DNA from: Streptomyces sp. NBC_01142
GTDB lineage: Bacteria; Actinomycetota; Actinomycetes; Streptomycetales; Streptomycetaceae
Direction of reading: 5' to 3'
NCBI RefSeq assembly: GCF_026341125.1
Contig: NZ_JAPEOR010000001.1
Span: 1,116,001-1,180,000 of the forward strand
DNA: 64,000 nucleotides
The position numbers and the translations under genes are program-made. This document shows positions 26,812-35,718 of the stretch, piece after piece. Numbering within the stretch: the first letter of the stretch is position 1; each line of letters starts with the position of its first letter. The notes under the pieces are model-generated. The model did not search any database. It was not told the origin of the DNA and worked only from the letters and a program-made list of their open reading frames with translations.

Positions 26812-27924
26812 GTGTCGACGCGCGATCGCTACACGAACGCCCCCGAAAGCTCCCTCTGGCAGGTCCCCGCGACCGGCGCCGCCCGCTTCAGCTGGGAGTA
26901 CGAAGACGGCCGGGACCGCCTCCTCGCCCTGTACCAGAAAGGCAAGGACAAGCAGTGGGACGGCAACAAGCGGATCGACTGGGACCTCGAGGTCGACCCC
27001 TACGATCCGCTCGGCACCCCCGACGAGGTGCTCAACCTCTACGGCACCCGCCACTGGGCGAAGATGACCGAGAAGGACAAGGGTGAGCTGCGCCGGCACT
27101 ACACCTCCTGGCAGTTCAGCCAGTTCCTCCACGGTGAGCAGGGCGCGATGGTGTGCGCGGCCCGGATCGTGGAGTCCGTCCCCGACCTGGACGCGAAGTT
27201 CTACTCCGCGACCCAGACGATGGACGAGGCCCGGCATGCCGAGATCTACGGCCGGTTCCTGCACGAGAAGATCGGGATGCTCTACCCGATCAACGACAAC
27301 CTCCAGGGGCTGCTCGGCGACACCCTGCGCGACTCCCGCTGGGACATGCCGTATCTGGGCATGCAGGTCCTCATCGAGGGCCTCGCGCTCGCCGCGTTCG
27401 GCATGATCCGCGACACCACGGACAAGCCGCTGCCCAAACAGATCCTCGCGTACGTCATGCAGGACGAAGCCCGCCATGTCGCCTTCGGGCGGATGGCACT
27501 GCGCGACTACTACAAGCAGCTCAGCGACGCGGAGCTGCGCGAACGCGAGGAGTTCGTCATCGAGGGCTGCTATCTGATGCGCGACCGGCTGCGCGGGGTG
27601 GAGGTCCTGGAGAACTTCGGCATCCCCCGCAAGGAGGCCGAGGAGATCTCCGAGCAGTCCGAATTCCTCGCGCTGTTCCGGAAGCTGCTTTTCAGCCGGA
27701 TCGTGCCCTGTGTCAAGGACATCGGGCTGTGGGGCGAACGCCTCCAGCGGGCCTATCTCGACATGGGCGTCTTCGAGATGGGCGACTCCAGTCTCGATCT
27801 CCTCATGTCGCAGGACGAGGAGATCGCCGAGAAGCTCGACCAGGAACGCTTCGAGGCGGAGGAGCAGGCGCGGGTCACGGAGGTCGAGGAGGCGATTGCC
27901 GAGGGCGCTCAGCTCTCCGGCTGA
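26812..27924 (+). CDS. Ferritin-like diiron protein
   Basis: The protein is 370 aa. It has helical bundle motifs HGEQGAMVCA, MDEARHAEIY, LIEGLALAAF and MQDEARHVAFG, i.e. two E/ExxH sets that bind two irons. It is related to diiron oxygenases/R2-like proteins rather than iron-storage ferritins; the substrate is unknown. GTG 26812 is preferred because AAGGAG sits about 7 bases upstream; the longer frame starting at 26758 adds a non-conserved leader. It is divergent from the AurF-like gene, suggesting one shared pathway. Confidence 0.85.
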   Translation: MSTRDRYTNAPESSLWQVPATGAARFSWEYEDGRDRLLALYQKGKDKQWDGNKRIDWDLEVDPYDPLGTPDEVLNLYGTRHWAKMTEKDKGELRRHYTSWQFSQFLHGEQGAMVCAARIVESVPDLDAKFYSATQTMDEARHAEIYGRFLHEKIGMLYPINDNLQGLLGDTLRDSRWDMPYLGMQVLIEGLALAAFGMIRDTTDKPLPKQILAYVMQDEARHVAFGRMALRDYYKQLSDAELREREEFVIEGCYLMRDRLRGVEVLENFGIPRKEAEEISEQSEFLALFRKLLFSRIVPCVKDIGLWGERLQRAYLDMGVFEMGDSSLDLLMSQDEEIAEKLDQERFEAEEQARVTEVEEAIAEGAQLSG

Positions 27925-27931
27925 CCCGTGA

Positions 27932-28108
27932 ACCCGGTGAGCGCCCGTGCCCCGGCAGATCTGCGGCGAGCACCCGGTGGTGCGCGGTGAGCAGCGGGGC
28001 GGCGGCGTCCCGGTCGGCGAGCGAGCGCCCGGCGCCGTGCAGGAGGAGGAGCGGCGGACCGTCGCCGCCGTGGTCGTGTACCCGTGCGGGCACGTGGTGG
28101 GAGGACAT
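27932..28108 (-). pseudogene. Alpha/beta hydrolase remnant (N-terminal ~59 residues only)
   Basis: Starting at ATG 28108, the translation reads like the first strands of an alpha/beta hydrolase: PPLLLLHGAGRSL (oxyanion region) and VLAADLPGHGRSPG. Homology stops about 27932, 8 bp from the end of the convergent ferritin-like gene; no catalytic triad can be present. The rest of the reading frame runs antisense to the diiron gene. A deletion has removed about 200 residues. Confidence 0.75.
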
Positions 28109-28228
28109 GCCCTTCACCGTAGGGCGCGTACGGAGCCTCAAGATCGTCCGGCAGAACGACGGAACGGAGCTCCCTCCCGAGCCATAATGGATGTACGCCA
28201 CATGGCCGTGCCCGGCACCATGGTGCCC

Positions 28229-29125
28229 ATGACCACCGCCGTGACGAACCCCCATCGTGCAGCCGCCCGCCGCAGCCTCGAAGGGCTCGCCCTCGGGGAC
28301 GCGTTCGGCGAGCGCTGGTTCCCCCTCTTCCGCGAGCGGACACAGGCGTACGACGAGATCCGCGCCCGGCGTACCCCCGAAGAGCCCGACTGGCACTGGA
28401 CCGACGACACCGCCATGGCTCTCGCGATCCAGCGGGTGCTCGACCAGCACGGCGAGATGGACCAGGACCGGCTGGCCGCGTGCTTCGCGCTCACCTTCGA
28501 CGCGGATCAGGCGCGCGGCTACGGCCACGGGATGCACATGCTGCTGCCGGCGCTCCTGGAGGAACCGGAGAGCTGGCGCACCCTCGCCCCGGAACTCTTC
28601 GAGGGCGGCAGCCTCGGCAACGGCGCGTCGATGCGGGTGGCCCCGCTCGGTGCCTGGTTCAGCGGCGACCTCGAACTGGTTGCCCGTCAGGCAGAGTTGT
28701 CCGCCCGGGTGACCCACGCCCACCCGCAGGGCGTCGCGGGCGCGGTGGCGGTCGCCACGGCGTCGGCACTCTCGGTGCGCGGCGAACTGACCATCGCGTC
28801 GGTCGCGGACCGCACGCCGCCGGGGGCGGTGCGCGAAGGACTGCTACGGGCGGCGGAGCTCGCGTTCACCACCGAGCCCTGGAAGGCGGCGGACATCCTC
28901 GGCAACGGTCAGCGGATCCGCGCGGACGACACGGTGCCGTTCGCGGTGTGGACGGCGACGCGCCACCAGGGCGACCTGGAGGCGGCGCTCTGGTCCACGG
29001 CGGAGGGCTTCGGCGACGTCGACACGACCTGCGCGATCACGGGCGGCATCGTGGCCGCGGCGACGGGGGTCGGGGGAGTGCCTGCGGCGTGGCTGGAGCG
29101 CCGGGAGCCCCTTCCGGGCGGCTGA
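28229..29125 (+). CDS. ADP-ribosylglycohydrolase family protein
   Basis: The protein is about 298 aa. It has the DraG-type order: GLALGDAFGERWF near the N-terminus, a metal-site TDDTAMALA, GGSLGNGASMRVAPLG, and a late DVDTTCAITGGIVAAATG. These enzymes remove ADP-ribose from proteins or small molecules using two magnesium ions. The exact start is unclear (ATG 28229, with 28220 and 28202 in frame). It stands between a hydrolase remnant and an IS element. Confidence 0.92.
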   Translation: MTTAVTNPHRAAARRSLEGLALGDAFGERWFPLFRERTQAYDEIRARRTPEEPDWHWTDDTAMALAIQRVLDQHGEMDQDRLAACFALTFDADQARGYGHGMHMLLPALLEEPESWRTLAPELFEGGSLGNGASMRVAPLGAWFSGDLELVARQAELSARVTHAHPQGVAGAVAVATASALSVRGELTIASVADRTPPGAVREGLLRAAELAFTTEPWKAADILGNGQRIRADDTVPFAVWTATRHQGDLEAALWSTAEGFGDVDTTCAITGGIVAAATGVGGVPAAWLERREPLPGG

Positions 29126-29232
29126 GGCGGGCAACCCGCCGCGCTGGTCAGCACCGGCAGCGCGGCAGAGTCGCCGGACCGGGCCCCGGCCGACGGGAAC
29201 ACCGGCCCCGCCACCAGGATCTAGCGAGGGGG

Positions 29233-29252
29233 TACCGGGCTTCAGCCCGGTA
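29233..29252. repeat. Left-end subterminal hairpin of the IS element
   Basis: TACCGGGC, loop TTCA, GCCCGGTA: a perfect 8-bp stem lying about 36 bp past the stop codon of tnpA. It is the expected position for the TnpA recognition structure. Confidence 0.8.
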
Positions 29253-29287
29253 GGGAATCGCTTCTCAATCCTGCTCTGACCCGCAGA

Positions 29288-29704
29288 TCACAGCGGACGG
29301 TTCTGGTTCTCGATGTACCGGCGGACGATTGCCAGGGGCGCTCCGCCGACTGACCCGGCGAAGTAGGAGCCAGACCAGAGTTTGTTGGCCCGGTAGTAGT
29401 GCTGCACGAGGTCGGGGAACTCCTGACGGAGTCGGCGGGAGGAGACGCCCTTGAGGGAGTTGACCAGCTTCGATACGGCGACCTTGGGCGGGAAGCTCAC
29501 CAGCAGATGTACGTGGTTGGACTCGCCGTTGAACTCGGTCAGCTCGGTCTCGAAGTCCGCGCACACGGCCCGCATGATCTCTTCCATGCGGGTCAGGTGC
29601 CGGTCGGTGAAGACGTGGTGCCGGTACTTCGTCACAAAGACCAAGTGGGCGTGCATGAGGAAAATGCAGTGTCTGCCAGTGCGGATGTTCTGATACTCGG
29701 CCAT
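29288..29704 (-). CDS. tnpA: TnpA, Y1 HUH transposase of the IS200/IS605 family
   Basis: The protein is 138 aa and full length. The HUH motif is ESNHVHLLVSFPP and the catalytic tyrosine is in VRRYIENQ near the C-terminus. It cuts and joins single-stranded DNA at the hairpin ends. No stop or frameshift is seen, so transposition may still be possible. It is divergent from tnpB with 26 bp between the start codons. Confidence 0.95.
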   Translation of the reverse strand: MAEYQNIRTGRHCIFLMHAHLVFVTKYRHHVFTDRHLTRMEEIMRAVCADFETELTEFNGESNHVHLLVSFPPKVAVSKLVNSLKGVSSRRLRQEFPDLVQHYYRANKLWSGSYFAGSVGGAPLAIVRRYIENQNRPL

Positions 29705-29730
29705 AACCCAACTGTAGTACGGTGATTGGC

Positions 29731-30945
29731 ATGCAACTCCGTTACCAGTACCGCGTCTCCCCGACGCCCGCTCAGGCGATCAACGCCCGCCGGGTGTTCG
29801 GGTGCAAGCGCGTGGTCTGGAACGATGCACTGTCCCGGATCAAGCCGGTCAAGGCGTCGAACAAGCTGCTCGGCAACCCGCGCCGGCGGACCGCCGAGGG
29901 CCCCTACCTGCGGGTCCCGAAGAACCCGGACCTGTCCAAGGAACTGATCACCACCGCGAAGAAGACCCAGGAGCGGGCCTGGCTGTCCGATGCCCCGGTC
30001 GGTGTGCTATAGCAGACGCTGAGGGACCTGGACAAGGCGTGGGCCGCGTATGAGGACTCCAAGACCGGCAACCGCAAGGGCCCCAAGGTTGCCCTGCCGC
30101 GCTTCAAGTCCAAGAAGGACAATCGGGAGTCCGCCCGATTCACCGCCTCCGACCGGTTCAAGATCCTCGGTGATGGCAAGCTCCGGCTGCCGAAAATCGG
30201 AGACGTGCGGGTCAAGTGGACCCGCGATCTACCCTCCGTCCCGTCGAGCGTGACGCTGATCAAGGACCGATCCGGGAGGTACTGGGCCTCCTTCGTGGTC
30301 GAGACCGACCCGGCCGCCGACATCCTTCCGCCAGCTGATTGTGACCAGGGCATCGACCTGGGCCTGACCCGGTTCGCGGTCCTCGCGGACGGTTCGCACA
30401 TCGCCTCACCAAAGTACCTGCGGCGGGCGGAGAAGAAGCTGAAGAAGCGGCAGCGGGAACTGTCGCGGAAAAAGAAGGGGTCGAACAACCGGGACAAGGC
30501 CCGAATCAAGGTCGCCCGCGCTCACGCCCAGGTGGCGGATGCGCGCCGGAACTTCCACCACCAGTGGTCTCACAGGCTGACGAGCGAAAACCAAGCTGTC
30601 TTCGCGGAGACCCTGAACGTGCGTGGAATGGCGCGTGGCCGCCTGGCCAAAAGCGTGCACGACGCGGGCTGGTCCCAGTTCCTGATGTTCTGCGAGTACA
30701 AGGCGATCCGGCACGGACGGAAGTTCGTCAAGGTCGCCCGCGACTTCCCCAGCTCCCAGATATGTTCCGCCTGCGGATTCCGCGACGGCCCCAAGCCCCT
30801 GCACATCCGGGAATGGACCTGCGGCAACTGCGGAACCCGGCACGACCGGGACTGGAACGCCGGACGGAACGTCAAGTATGAAGGCCGCCGCATCCTCGCA
30901 GCGGCACAACCACCCACCCCTGGACTGGGGGCCTCACGCCGGTAA
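29731..30945 (+). pseudogene. tnpB: TnpB RNA-guided nuclease gene interrupted by an in-frame amber codon
   Basis: Translation from ATG 29731 meets TAG at 30010-30012, then continues in the same frame to 30945. The local reading is VGVL-stop-QTLRDLDKAW, where a functional relative reads VLQQTL, so a single C-to-T change (CAG to TAG) explains it. Downstream all RuvC residues are kept (GIDLGLTRF, FAETLNVRG, DRDWNAG) and the zinc finger CSACGF...CGNCGT is intact. Without readthrough or suppression the first 93 residues end the product. Length with the stop ignored is about 404 aa, normal for TnpB. Confidence 0.9.
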
Positions 30946-31122
30946 CGGCGCGAGTAAACGCCTGCGGAGCGCATGTAAGACCAGGCAGCAGCCCGGCAGC
31001 GCGCACAAGCCCCACTCCGGTGGGGAGGAAGCAGGAACCCACCCGAAGCGGGTGGTCTCCCAAACGGGTGACCACCCGCAGGCGGAGAATCCACGCCCTC
31101 CAGGGCGATCGGAGGAGGTCAA
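30900..31122 (+). ncRNA. Probable omega (reRNA) region at the right end of the IS element
   Basis: In this family the 3' end of tnpB and the right end form a structured guide RNA. The stretch has strong stems (ACCCACCCG AAG CGGGTGG near 31039-31060) and ends in the right-end hairpin and TCAA. The guide would read into 31123 onward. This is inferred from family knowledge; no transcript is shown here. Confidence 0.55.
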
Positions 31123-31590
31123 TCACTCCGCCCCCGGCGGCGGGAACGACGTCCGCAGGGTGAACGCCTGCGGCGTCGGCCCGTGTTCGCGTACGTGCAG
31201 CAGACGCTCCTCCGCATCCCGCACCGTCGGGCGGTAGCCCGCCTCCACCCACCACAGCGTGGCCATGACCTCCTGCACCCGCTCGAACCAGTCGTAGCGC
31301 CGCCCCAGCAGTTCGCGGTGCTGCCCCTGGTACATGAAGGCCGTCAGCGCGTTGCTGTCCCGCCACACCGGCATGTTCACGATCAGCCACTCGTCCCCGA
31401 AGACCACCATGTCCGTGGCGTTGCCGCCCTCGCTCTGCAACCGCCACACAAAACCGTCCGCCGCGTCGGCGGTCGCGTTCACCGGGTCGAGGGCCTCGAC
31501 GAAATCCTTCAACTCCGGGGAATCCAGCGGGAATTTGAGGCGGGCTATGTTCACCTGGGCGAGTTCGTGGGTGGTGGGTTCGAAGGTCAT
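31123..31590 (-). CDS. DUF3291 domain protein
   Basis: The protein is 155 aa. It opens with LAQVNIARLKFPLDSPELKDFVEAL and has VFGDEWLIVNMPVWRDSNALTAF, diagnostic of DUF3291. The family is uncharacterised, with a ferredoxin-like fold related to monooxygenase/dabb proteins. Its ATG overlaps the stop of the amidase (ATGA). The stop codon lies exactly at the right end of the IS element, so its terminator must have been displaced. Confidence 0.85.
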   Translation of the reverse strand: MTFEPTTHELAQVNIARLKFPLDSPELKDFVEALDPVNATADAADGFVWRLQSEGGNATDMVVFGDEWLIVNMPVWRDSNALTAFMYQGQHRELLGRRYDWFERVQEVMATLWWVEAGYRPTVRDAEERLLHVREHGPTPQAFTLRTSFPPPGAE

Positions 31591-32639
31591 GGGCGCACGA
31601 TAGCCGCGTGCCGTTCCGCCGCCGCGGCCATTTCGAGGAGCGAGACGTCCGCGCCCCGCGTCGCCACCAGTTGCAGCCCGACCGGACAGCCGTCGCTGGT
31701 GAAGCCCGCAGGAATGCTCGCCGCCGGATGTCCGCTGAGGTTGAACGCCCAGGTCAGTGCGGTGGAGTAGAGCTCGCCCGGGCCGTCGTGGCCATGCGGG
31801 CGGTTCGGTGTGGCCGGGGTGAGCAGCAGCTGCGTATCCGCGAACAACGCATCGAGGCGGCGGTCGTTCTCCCCGCGCACCGCCGCCCCCGCCCACGGCT
31901 CCCCGCCGCGCACCGACTCCCATGCCTCCCACGGGTCGAGCAGCGTGAACGGCCGCTCGTCCAGGCGTACGACGCCGGCCGACACCAGCCGCTCCACCGC
32001 GGCCCGTGTGACCGCCTCCACCTCCGGGTCCGTTCCGGCGAACCCCAGGTCGGCCGACCAGCGGGCCTCTACGGGAAACGGCACCCGCACCTCTTCGTAC
32101 TGGTCCAGCACACACCGCAGATACGCCCGCGCCTGTGCCGCCGTGGGCGTCAGCACCCCCGCCGACGCCAGCCCGGTCCGGTCGGGCGACGGCAGCAGCC
32201 CGTTGGTCGTCTTCAGCCCGAACACCCCGCACCACGCGGCCGGGATCCGTACCGACCCCGCCCCGTCGCTGCCCGTGGCAAGGCTCACCATTCCCGCCGC
32301 GACCGCCACCGCCGAGCCGGCCGACGAGCCCCCGGGCGTACGGTCCGCCCGCCACGGGTTGACCGTACGGCCGTGCGCGCCCAGACCCCAGGTCTGCCAG
32401 TACGTCCCCGGTCCCGGCACCGCCGTCGAGCCGACCGGTACCGCACCCGCCTCGATCAGTCTCCGGGCCGCGTACGAGCGGATGCCGGTCGGCCCCTTCA
32501 CCGCGATCGGCAGCCCGGCCAGCGGCAGTCCGGGATCCACCTCGCACGCCGACGCCTGCTCGTCCCACACCTCGATGAAGGCGCTCAGTCCCGGATCGAG
32601 CCGCCCGATGACGTCCAGTGCCGCATCCACCTGTGCCAT
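31587..32639 (-). CDS. Amidase signature family enzyme (short)
   Basis: The protein is 350 aa. Amidase signature residues are LPIAVKG (catalytic lysine), GGSSAGSAVAVAAG (cis-serine region) and GSDGAGSVRIPAAWCGVFGLK (serine nucleophile). Members are usually 430-500 aa, so this is a compact version. The substrate is unknown. It follows the PBP gene after 4 bp and overlaps the DUF3291 gene. Confidence 0.88.
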   Translation of the reverse strand: MAQVDAALDVIGRLDPGLSAFIEVWDEQASACEVDPGLPLAGLPIAVKGPTGIRSYAARRLIEAGAVPVGSTAVPGPGTYWQTWGLGAHGRTVNPWRADRTPGGSSAGSAVAVAAGMVSLATGSDGAGSVRIPAAWCGVFGLKTTNGLLPSPDRTGLASAGVLTPTAAQARAYLRCVLDQYEEVRVPFPVEARWSADLGFAGTDPEVEAVTRAAVERLVSAGVVRLDERPFTLLDPWEAWESVRGGEPWAGAAVRGENDRRLDALFADTQLLLTPATPNRPHGHDGPGELYSTALTWAFNLSGHPAASIPAGFTSDGCPVGLQLVATRGADVSLLEMAAAAERHAAIVRP

Positions 32640-32643
32640 GCAC

Positions 32644-34101
32644 TCATTCTCGCAGCGCCGCGTCCATGACCGCCCGTGCGATGGGGGCGGCGCTCCCGCC
32701 GCCGCTGATGTCGTCGCGCTTCACGGAGGTGTCCTCGACGACCACGGCGACCGCGACGTTGGGCCGGATCGAGTTGTCCGCCTGTGCCCAGGAGATGAAC
32801 CAGGCGTACGGCGTACCGGTGTTGTCCAGGCCGTGCTGCGCCGTACCGGTCTTGCCGCCGACCGTCGCCCCCGCGATCGCGGCATTGTGGCCCGACCCCT
32901 TCTCGACGACAGTGACCATCAGCTGCCTCAGCTTCTGGGCCGTTGCCCGGGACATCGCCTCACGGTACGGCTTGGGGCCGTACCGCGAGACGGTGCCGCC
33001 GTCCGAGGTGGTCACCCGGTCCACCAGATAGGGGGTTTTCAGATCCCCTCCATTGGCGACCGCCGCCGAGACCATCGCCATCTGCAGCGGCGTCGCCCTG
33101 GTGTCGAACTGCCCGATCGAGGAGAGCGCCAGCTGGTCCTTGCTCATGGTGGTGTCGAAGTGCGACGGGGCCACACCGGAGGGGATCCGCAGCCTGCTGT
33201 CGTTGAAGCCGAACCTGCCGACCGCGTCCAGCATTCCGGCCTGCCCGATCTTCACGCCGAGGTTCGCCATCACGGTGTTGCACGACCACTGGATGGCGTA
33301 GGCGAGCGAGGCGTCGCGGCAGCCGGCCGCCTCGTTGGGGAGTGTGGTCGTGGTGCCGGGCAGGACGTACGGATCGGGTGTGCGGGTGGGCGCATCGACG
33401 TCGGCGACGACCCCCCGGTCCAGCGCGGCGGCGGCCGTCACGATCTTGAAGGTGGAGCCGGGCGGATAGGTCTGCCGGATGGCCCGGTTGAGCATCGGCT
33501 GGCTGGTCGAGCCGTTGAGCCTCGCCCAGGCGTCGGCGACCCGTTTTCCGGTGCCGGAGAGCAGCCCGGGGTCGTACGAAGGGCTGCTGACCAGCGCCAG
33601 GATCCTCCCCGTCGAGGGCTCGAGCGCGGCGACCGCGCCCCGCTTGCCGCCGAGACCGGCGAAGGCCGCCCGCTGCATCGAGGGCTTGATGGTGGTGACG
33701 ACATTGCCGCCCGGCTGCCGGGTGCGGCTGAAGTCGCTCCGGTAGGGGACCGGGGAGAGCAGGGAATCCGTACCGGAGAGGATGCCGTCCGCGACGTTCT
33801 CGATGAGGCTGGTGCCGTACGTCAGCGAGGCGTAGCCGGTCACCGGCGCGTACAACGCGCCGTGGCGGTAGGTGCGTTCGTACCGGAGCTGCTCGGCGGT
33901 GTCCCTGGAGCCGGTGACCGGCTTGTCGCCGGCCAGGATGTTGCCGCGCGGCTGGTCGTAACGGGCAATGGCGATACGGCGGTTGGCCGGGTCCTTGTCG
34001 AGCGAGGGGGACTGGAAGATCTGCACGCGGGCCGCGTTGACCAGCAGCGCGACAAGGAGCAGCAGACAGAAGGCGGCGGCGTGCCGGATGCAGCGGGTCA
34101 C
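32644..34101 (-). CDS. Class B penicillin-binding protein (PBP2/PbpA-like)
   Basis: The protein is 485 aa. It has one N-terminal membrane helix, a non-catalytic dimerisation region, and a transpeptidase domain with motifs STFK, SCN and KTGTAQ in order. It makes cross-links in septal or lateral wall peptidoglycan together with a SEDS glycosyltransferase. The GTG start overlaps the FtsW-like gene stop (GTGA), which matches the usual partnership. Confidence 0.95.
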   Translation of the reverse strand: MTRCIRHAAAFCLLLLVALLVNAARVQIFQSPSLDKDPANRRIAIARYDQPRGNILAGDKPVTGSRDTAEQLRYERTYRHGALYAPVTGYASLTYGTSLIENVADGILSGTDSLLSPVPYRSDFSRTRQPGGNVVTTIKPSMQRAAFAGLGGKRGAVAALEPSTGRILALVSSPSYDPGLLSGTGKRVADAWARLNGSTSQPMLNRAIRQTYPPGSTFKIVTAAAALDRGVVADVDAPTRTPDPYVLPGTTTTLPNEAAGCRDASLAYAIQWSCNTVMANLGVKIGQAGMLDAVGRFGFNDSRLRIPSGVAPSHFDTTMSKDQLALSSIGQFDTRATPLQMAMVSAAVANGGDLKTPYLVDRVTTSDGGTVSRYGPKPYREAMSRATAQKLRQLMVTVVEKGSGHNAAIAGATVGGKTGTAQHGLDNTGTPYAWFISWAQADNSIRPNVAVAVVVEDTSVKRDDISGGGSAAPIARAVMDAALRE

Positions 34102-35477
34102 CGCTCGGCCTCCAGGGCCGGGACGATGACCCCGGTCTCGGCCGTGTCGGGGTGCGGGGCGCGGGCCGAGTCGCTGACCCTGATGAGCAGCGCCACGATG
34201 ACCCAGTTGGTGACGACGGACGATCCCCCCTGCGCGAGGAAGGGCATCGCCATGCCGGTGAGGGGGATCAGGCCCATCACACCGCCCGCGATGACGAAGA
34301 CCTGGAGGGCGAGGATCGAGGCGAGGCCGACGGCGAGCAGCCGCCCGAAGCGGTCGCGCAGGGCGAGTCCGGCGCGGTATCCGCGGGCCACCATCAGTGC
34401 GTACAGCAGGAAGATCGCGGTCAGTCCGGCCAGGCCGAGCTCCTCGCCCGCGGTCGCGAGGATGAAGTCGGACTTGGCGGCGAAGCCGATGAGGATGGAG
34501 TGGCCGAGCCCCAGGCCCGCGCCGAGCATCCCGCCGGCGGCGAAGGCGAAGAGCGACTGGGCGACCTGGCCGGGTCCCTGGCCGGCGTCGATGGTGGCGA
34601 AGGGGTTGAGCCAGTCCTCGACACGGCTGTGGACATGCGGTTCGAGGGCGCCGACGGCGACCGCCCCCGCCGCGGCCAGCACCAGGCCGACGGCAATCCA
34701 GCCGGTCCGGCCCGTCGCCACGTACAGCATGATCACGAAGAGGCCGAAGAAGAGCAGCGAGGTGCCGAGGTCCCGCTCGAGCACCAGAACGCCGACGCTG
34801 AGCAGCCAGATCGCGACGATCGGGCCGAGGACCCGGCCGGTGGGGAGCTGGAGTTTCCAGATCCTGCGGCCGGTGTAGGCCAGCGCGTTGCGGTTGGCGG
34901 CGAGGTACGCGGCGAAGAAGACGGCGAGCAGGATCTTGGCGAACTCGCCGGGCTGGAAGGAGAGTCCGCCGACCCGGATCCAGATCTTGGCGCCGTTCAC
35001 GGCGGGGAAGAAGATCGGCACGAGCATCAGGACGAGGGCCGCGGCGACCGAGAGATACGCGTACCGCTGCAGGACCCGGTGGTCGCGCAGGAGGACGACG
35101 ACCACGATGAACAGGGCGACGCCGAGGGCGGACCAGACGAGCTGGGTGGGTGCGGCCGCGTCGCTCGGGGTCTCCAGGTCGAGCCGGTAGATCAGTACCA
35201 GGCCGACGCCGTTGAGGAGGATCGCGATGGGCAGGAGAAGCGGGTCGGCGTAGGGGGCGCGGAAGCGGACGGCGAGATGGGCGAGGAGGGCAAGGACGCC
35301 GAGGCTCGCTCCGTAGCCCGCGGCGTCCGGCGGCACGGCGTTGTGCCGGGCGAGGCCCACGTTGACATAGCCGTAGACGGAGATGAGGACGGCGCAGACG
35401 AGGAGCGAGAGCTCGACGCCTCGCCGCTTGGGGAGGCGTAGCTCGGGCGGGGGAGCGTCCGCCGTCGTTCCGGTCAT
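34098..35477 (-). CDS. FtsW/RodA/SpoVE-type SEDS peptidoglycan polymerase
   Basis: The protein is about 459 aa with roughly ten to twelve membrane segments. It has the SEDS late region GLTAIFLLYALMVARGYRAG and the final MPFLAQGGSSVVTNW motif. It polymerises glycan strands at the membrane with the PBP encoded downstream. ATG 35477 is preferred to the upstream TTG. In Streptomyces there are several FtsW/RodA paralogues; this one heads an operon with the PBP, the amidase and the DUF3291 gene. Confidence 0.95.
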   Translation of the reverse strand: MTGTTADAPPPELRLPKRRGVELSLLVCAVLISVYGYVNVGLARHNAVPPDAAGYGASLGVLALLAHLAVRFRAPYADPLLLPIAILLNGVGLVLIYRLDLETPSDAAAPTQLVWSALGVALFIVVVVLLRDHRVLQRYAYLSVAAALVLMLVPIFFPAVNGAKIWIRVGGLSFQPGEFAKILLAVFFAAYLAANRNALAYTGRRIWKLQLPTGRVLGPIVAIWLLSVGVLVLERDLGTSLLFFGLFVIMLYVATGRTGWIAVGLVLAAAGAVAVGALEPHVHSRVEDWLNPFATIDAGQGPGQVAQSLFAFAAGGMLGAGLGLGHSILIGFAAKSDFILATAGEELGLAGLTAIFLLYALMVARGYRAGLALRDRFGRLLAVGLASILALQVFVIAGGVMGLIPLTGMAMPFLAQGGSSVVTNWVIVALLIRVSDSARAPHPDTAETGVIVPALEAER

Positions 35478-35718
35478 GGCACGCAACGTAGCAAGACGCG
35501 GGGCTTATGTCCCTTTATGTCTCAGTGTTCACTGTTGCGACACTTCGTCAGTCGGGCAACCGTCACCCATAGTTGTTCGCGCAGTGCCGTTGCCGGGCCC
35601 GGCGGACCGGTCCGGCACCAACCGCCCGGCACTCGGCCCGGGGCTCGGCCTGCGCCGTGCCCCCGGTCCGCCCTGCCCCCGGTCCGCCCCTGCCGCCGTC
35701 CGCGCCCGCCGGTCGGCG

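Larger units (their letters stand above)
29220..31122. mobile_element. IS200/IS605 family element with divergent tnpA and tnpB
   Basis: It has a left-end hairpin near 29233-29252, tnpA leftward, tnpB rightward, and a right end with a GAAT guide-like tetranucleotide at 31087 before a hairpin at 31094-31107 and a TCAA end at 31119-31122. The TCAA and GAAT match the right-end scheme described for IS608. The right boundary is placed by that motif; the left boundary is approximate to within about 15 bp. Such elements have no terminal inverted repeats and make no target duplication. Confidence 0.85.

Noticed and set aside
27500-28720. Long minus-strand reading through the ADP-ribosylglycohydrolase and diiron genes
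   Set aside because: Only the 59-residue hydrolase part at 27932-28108 has homology; the rest is antisense shadow.
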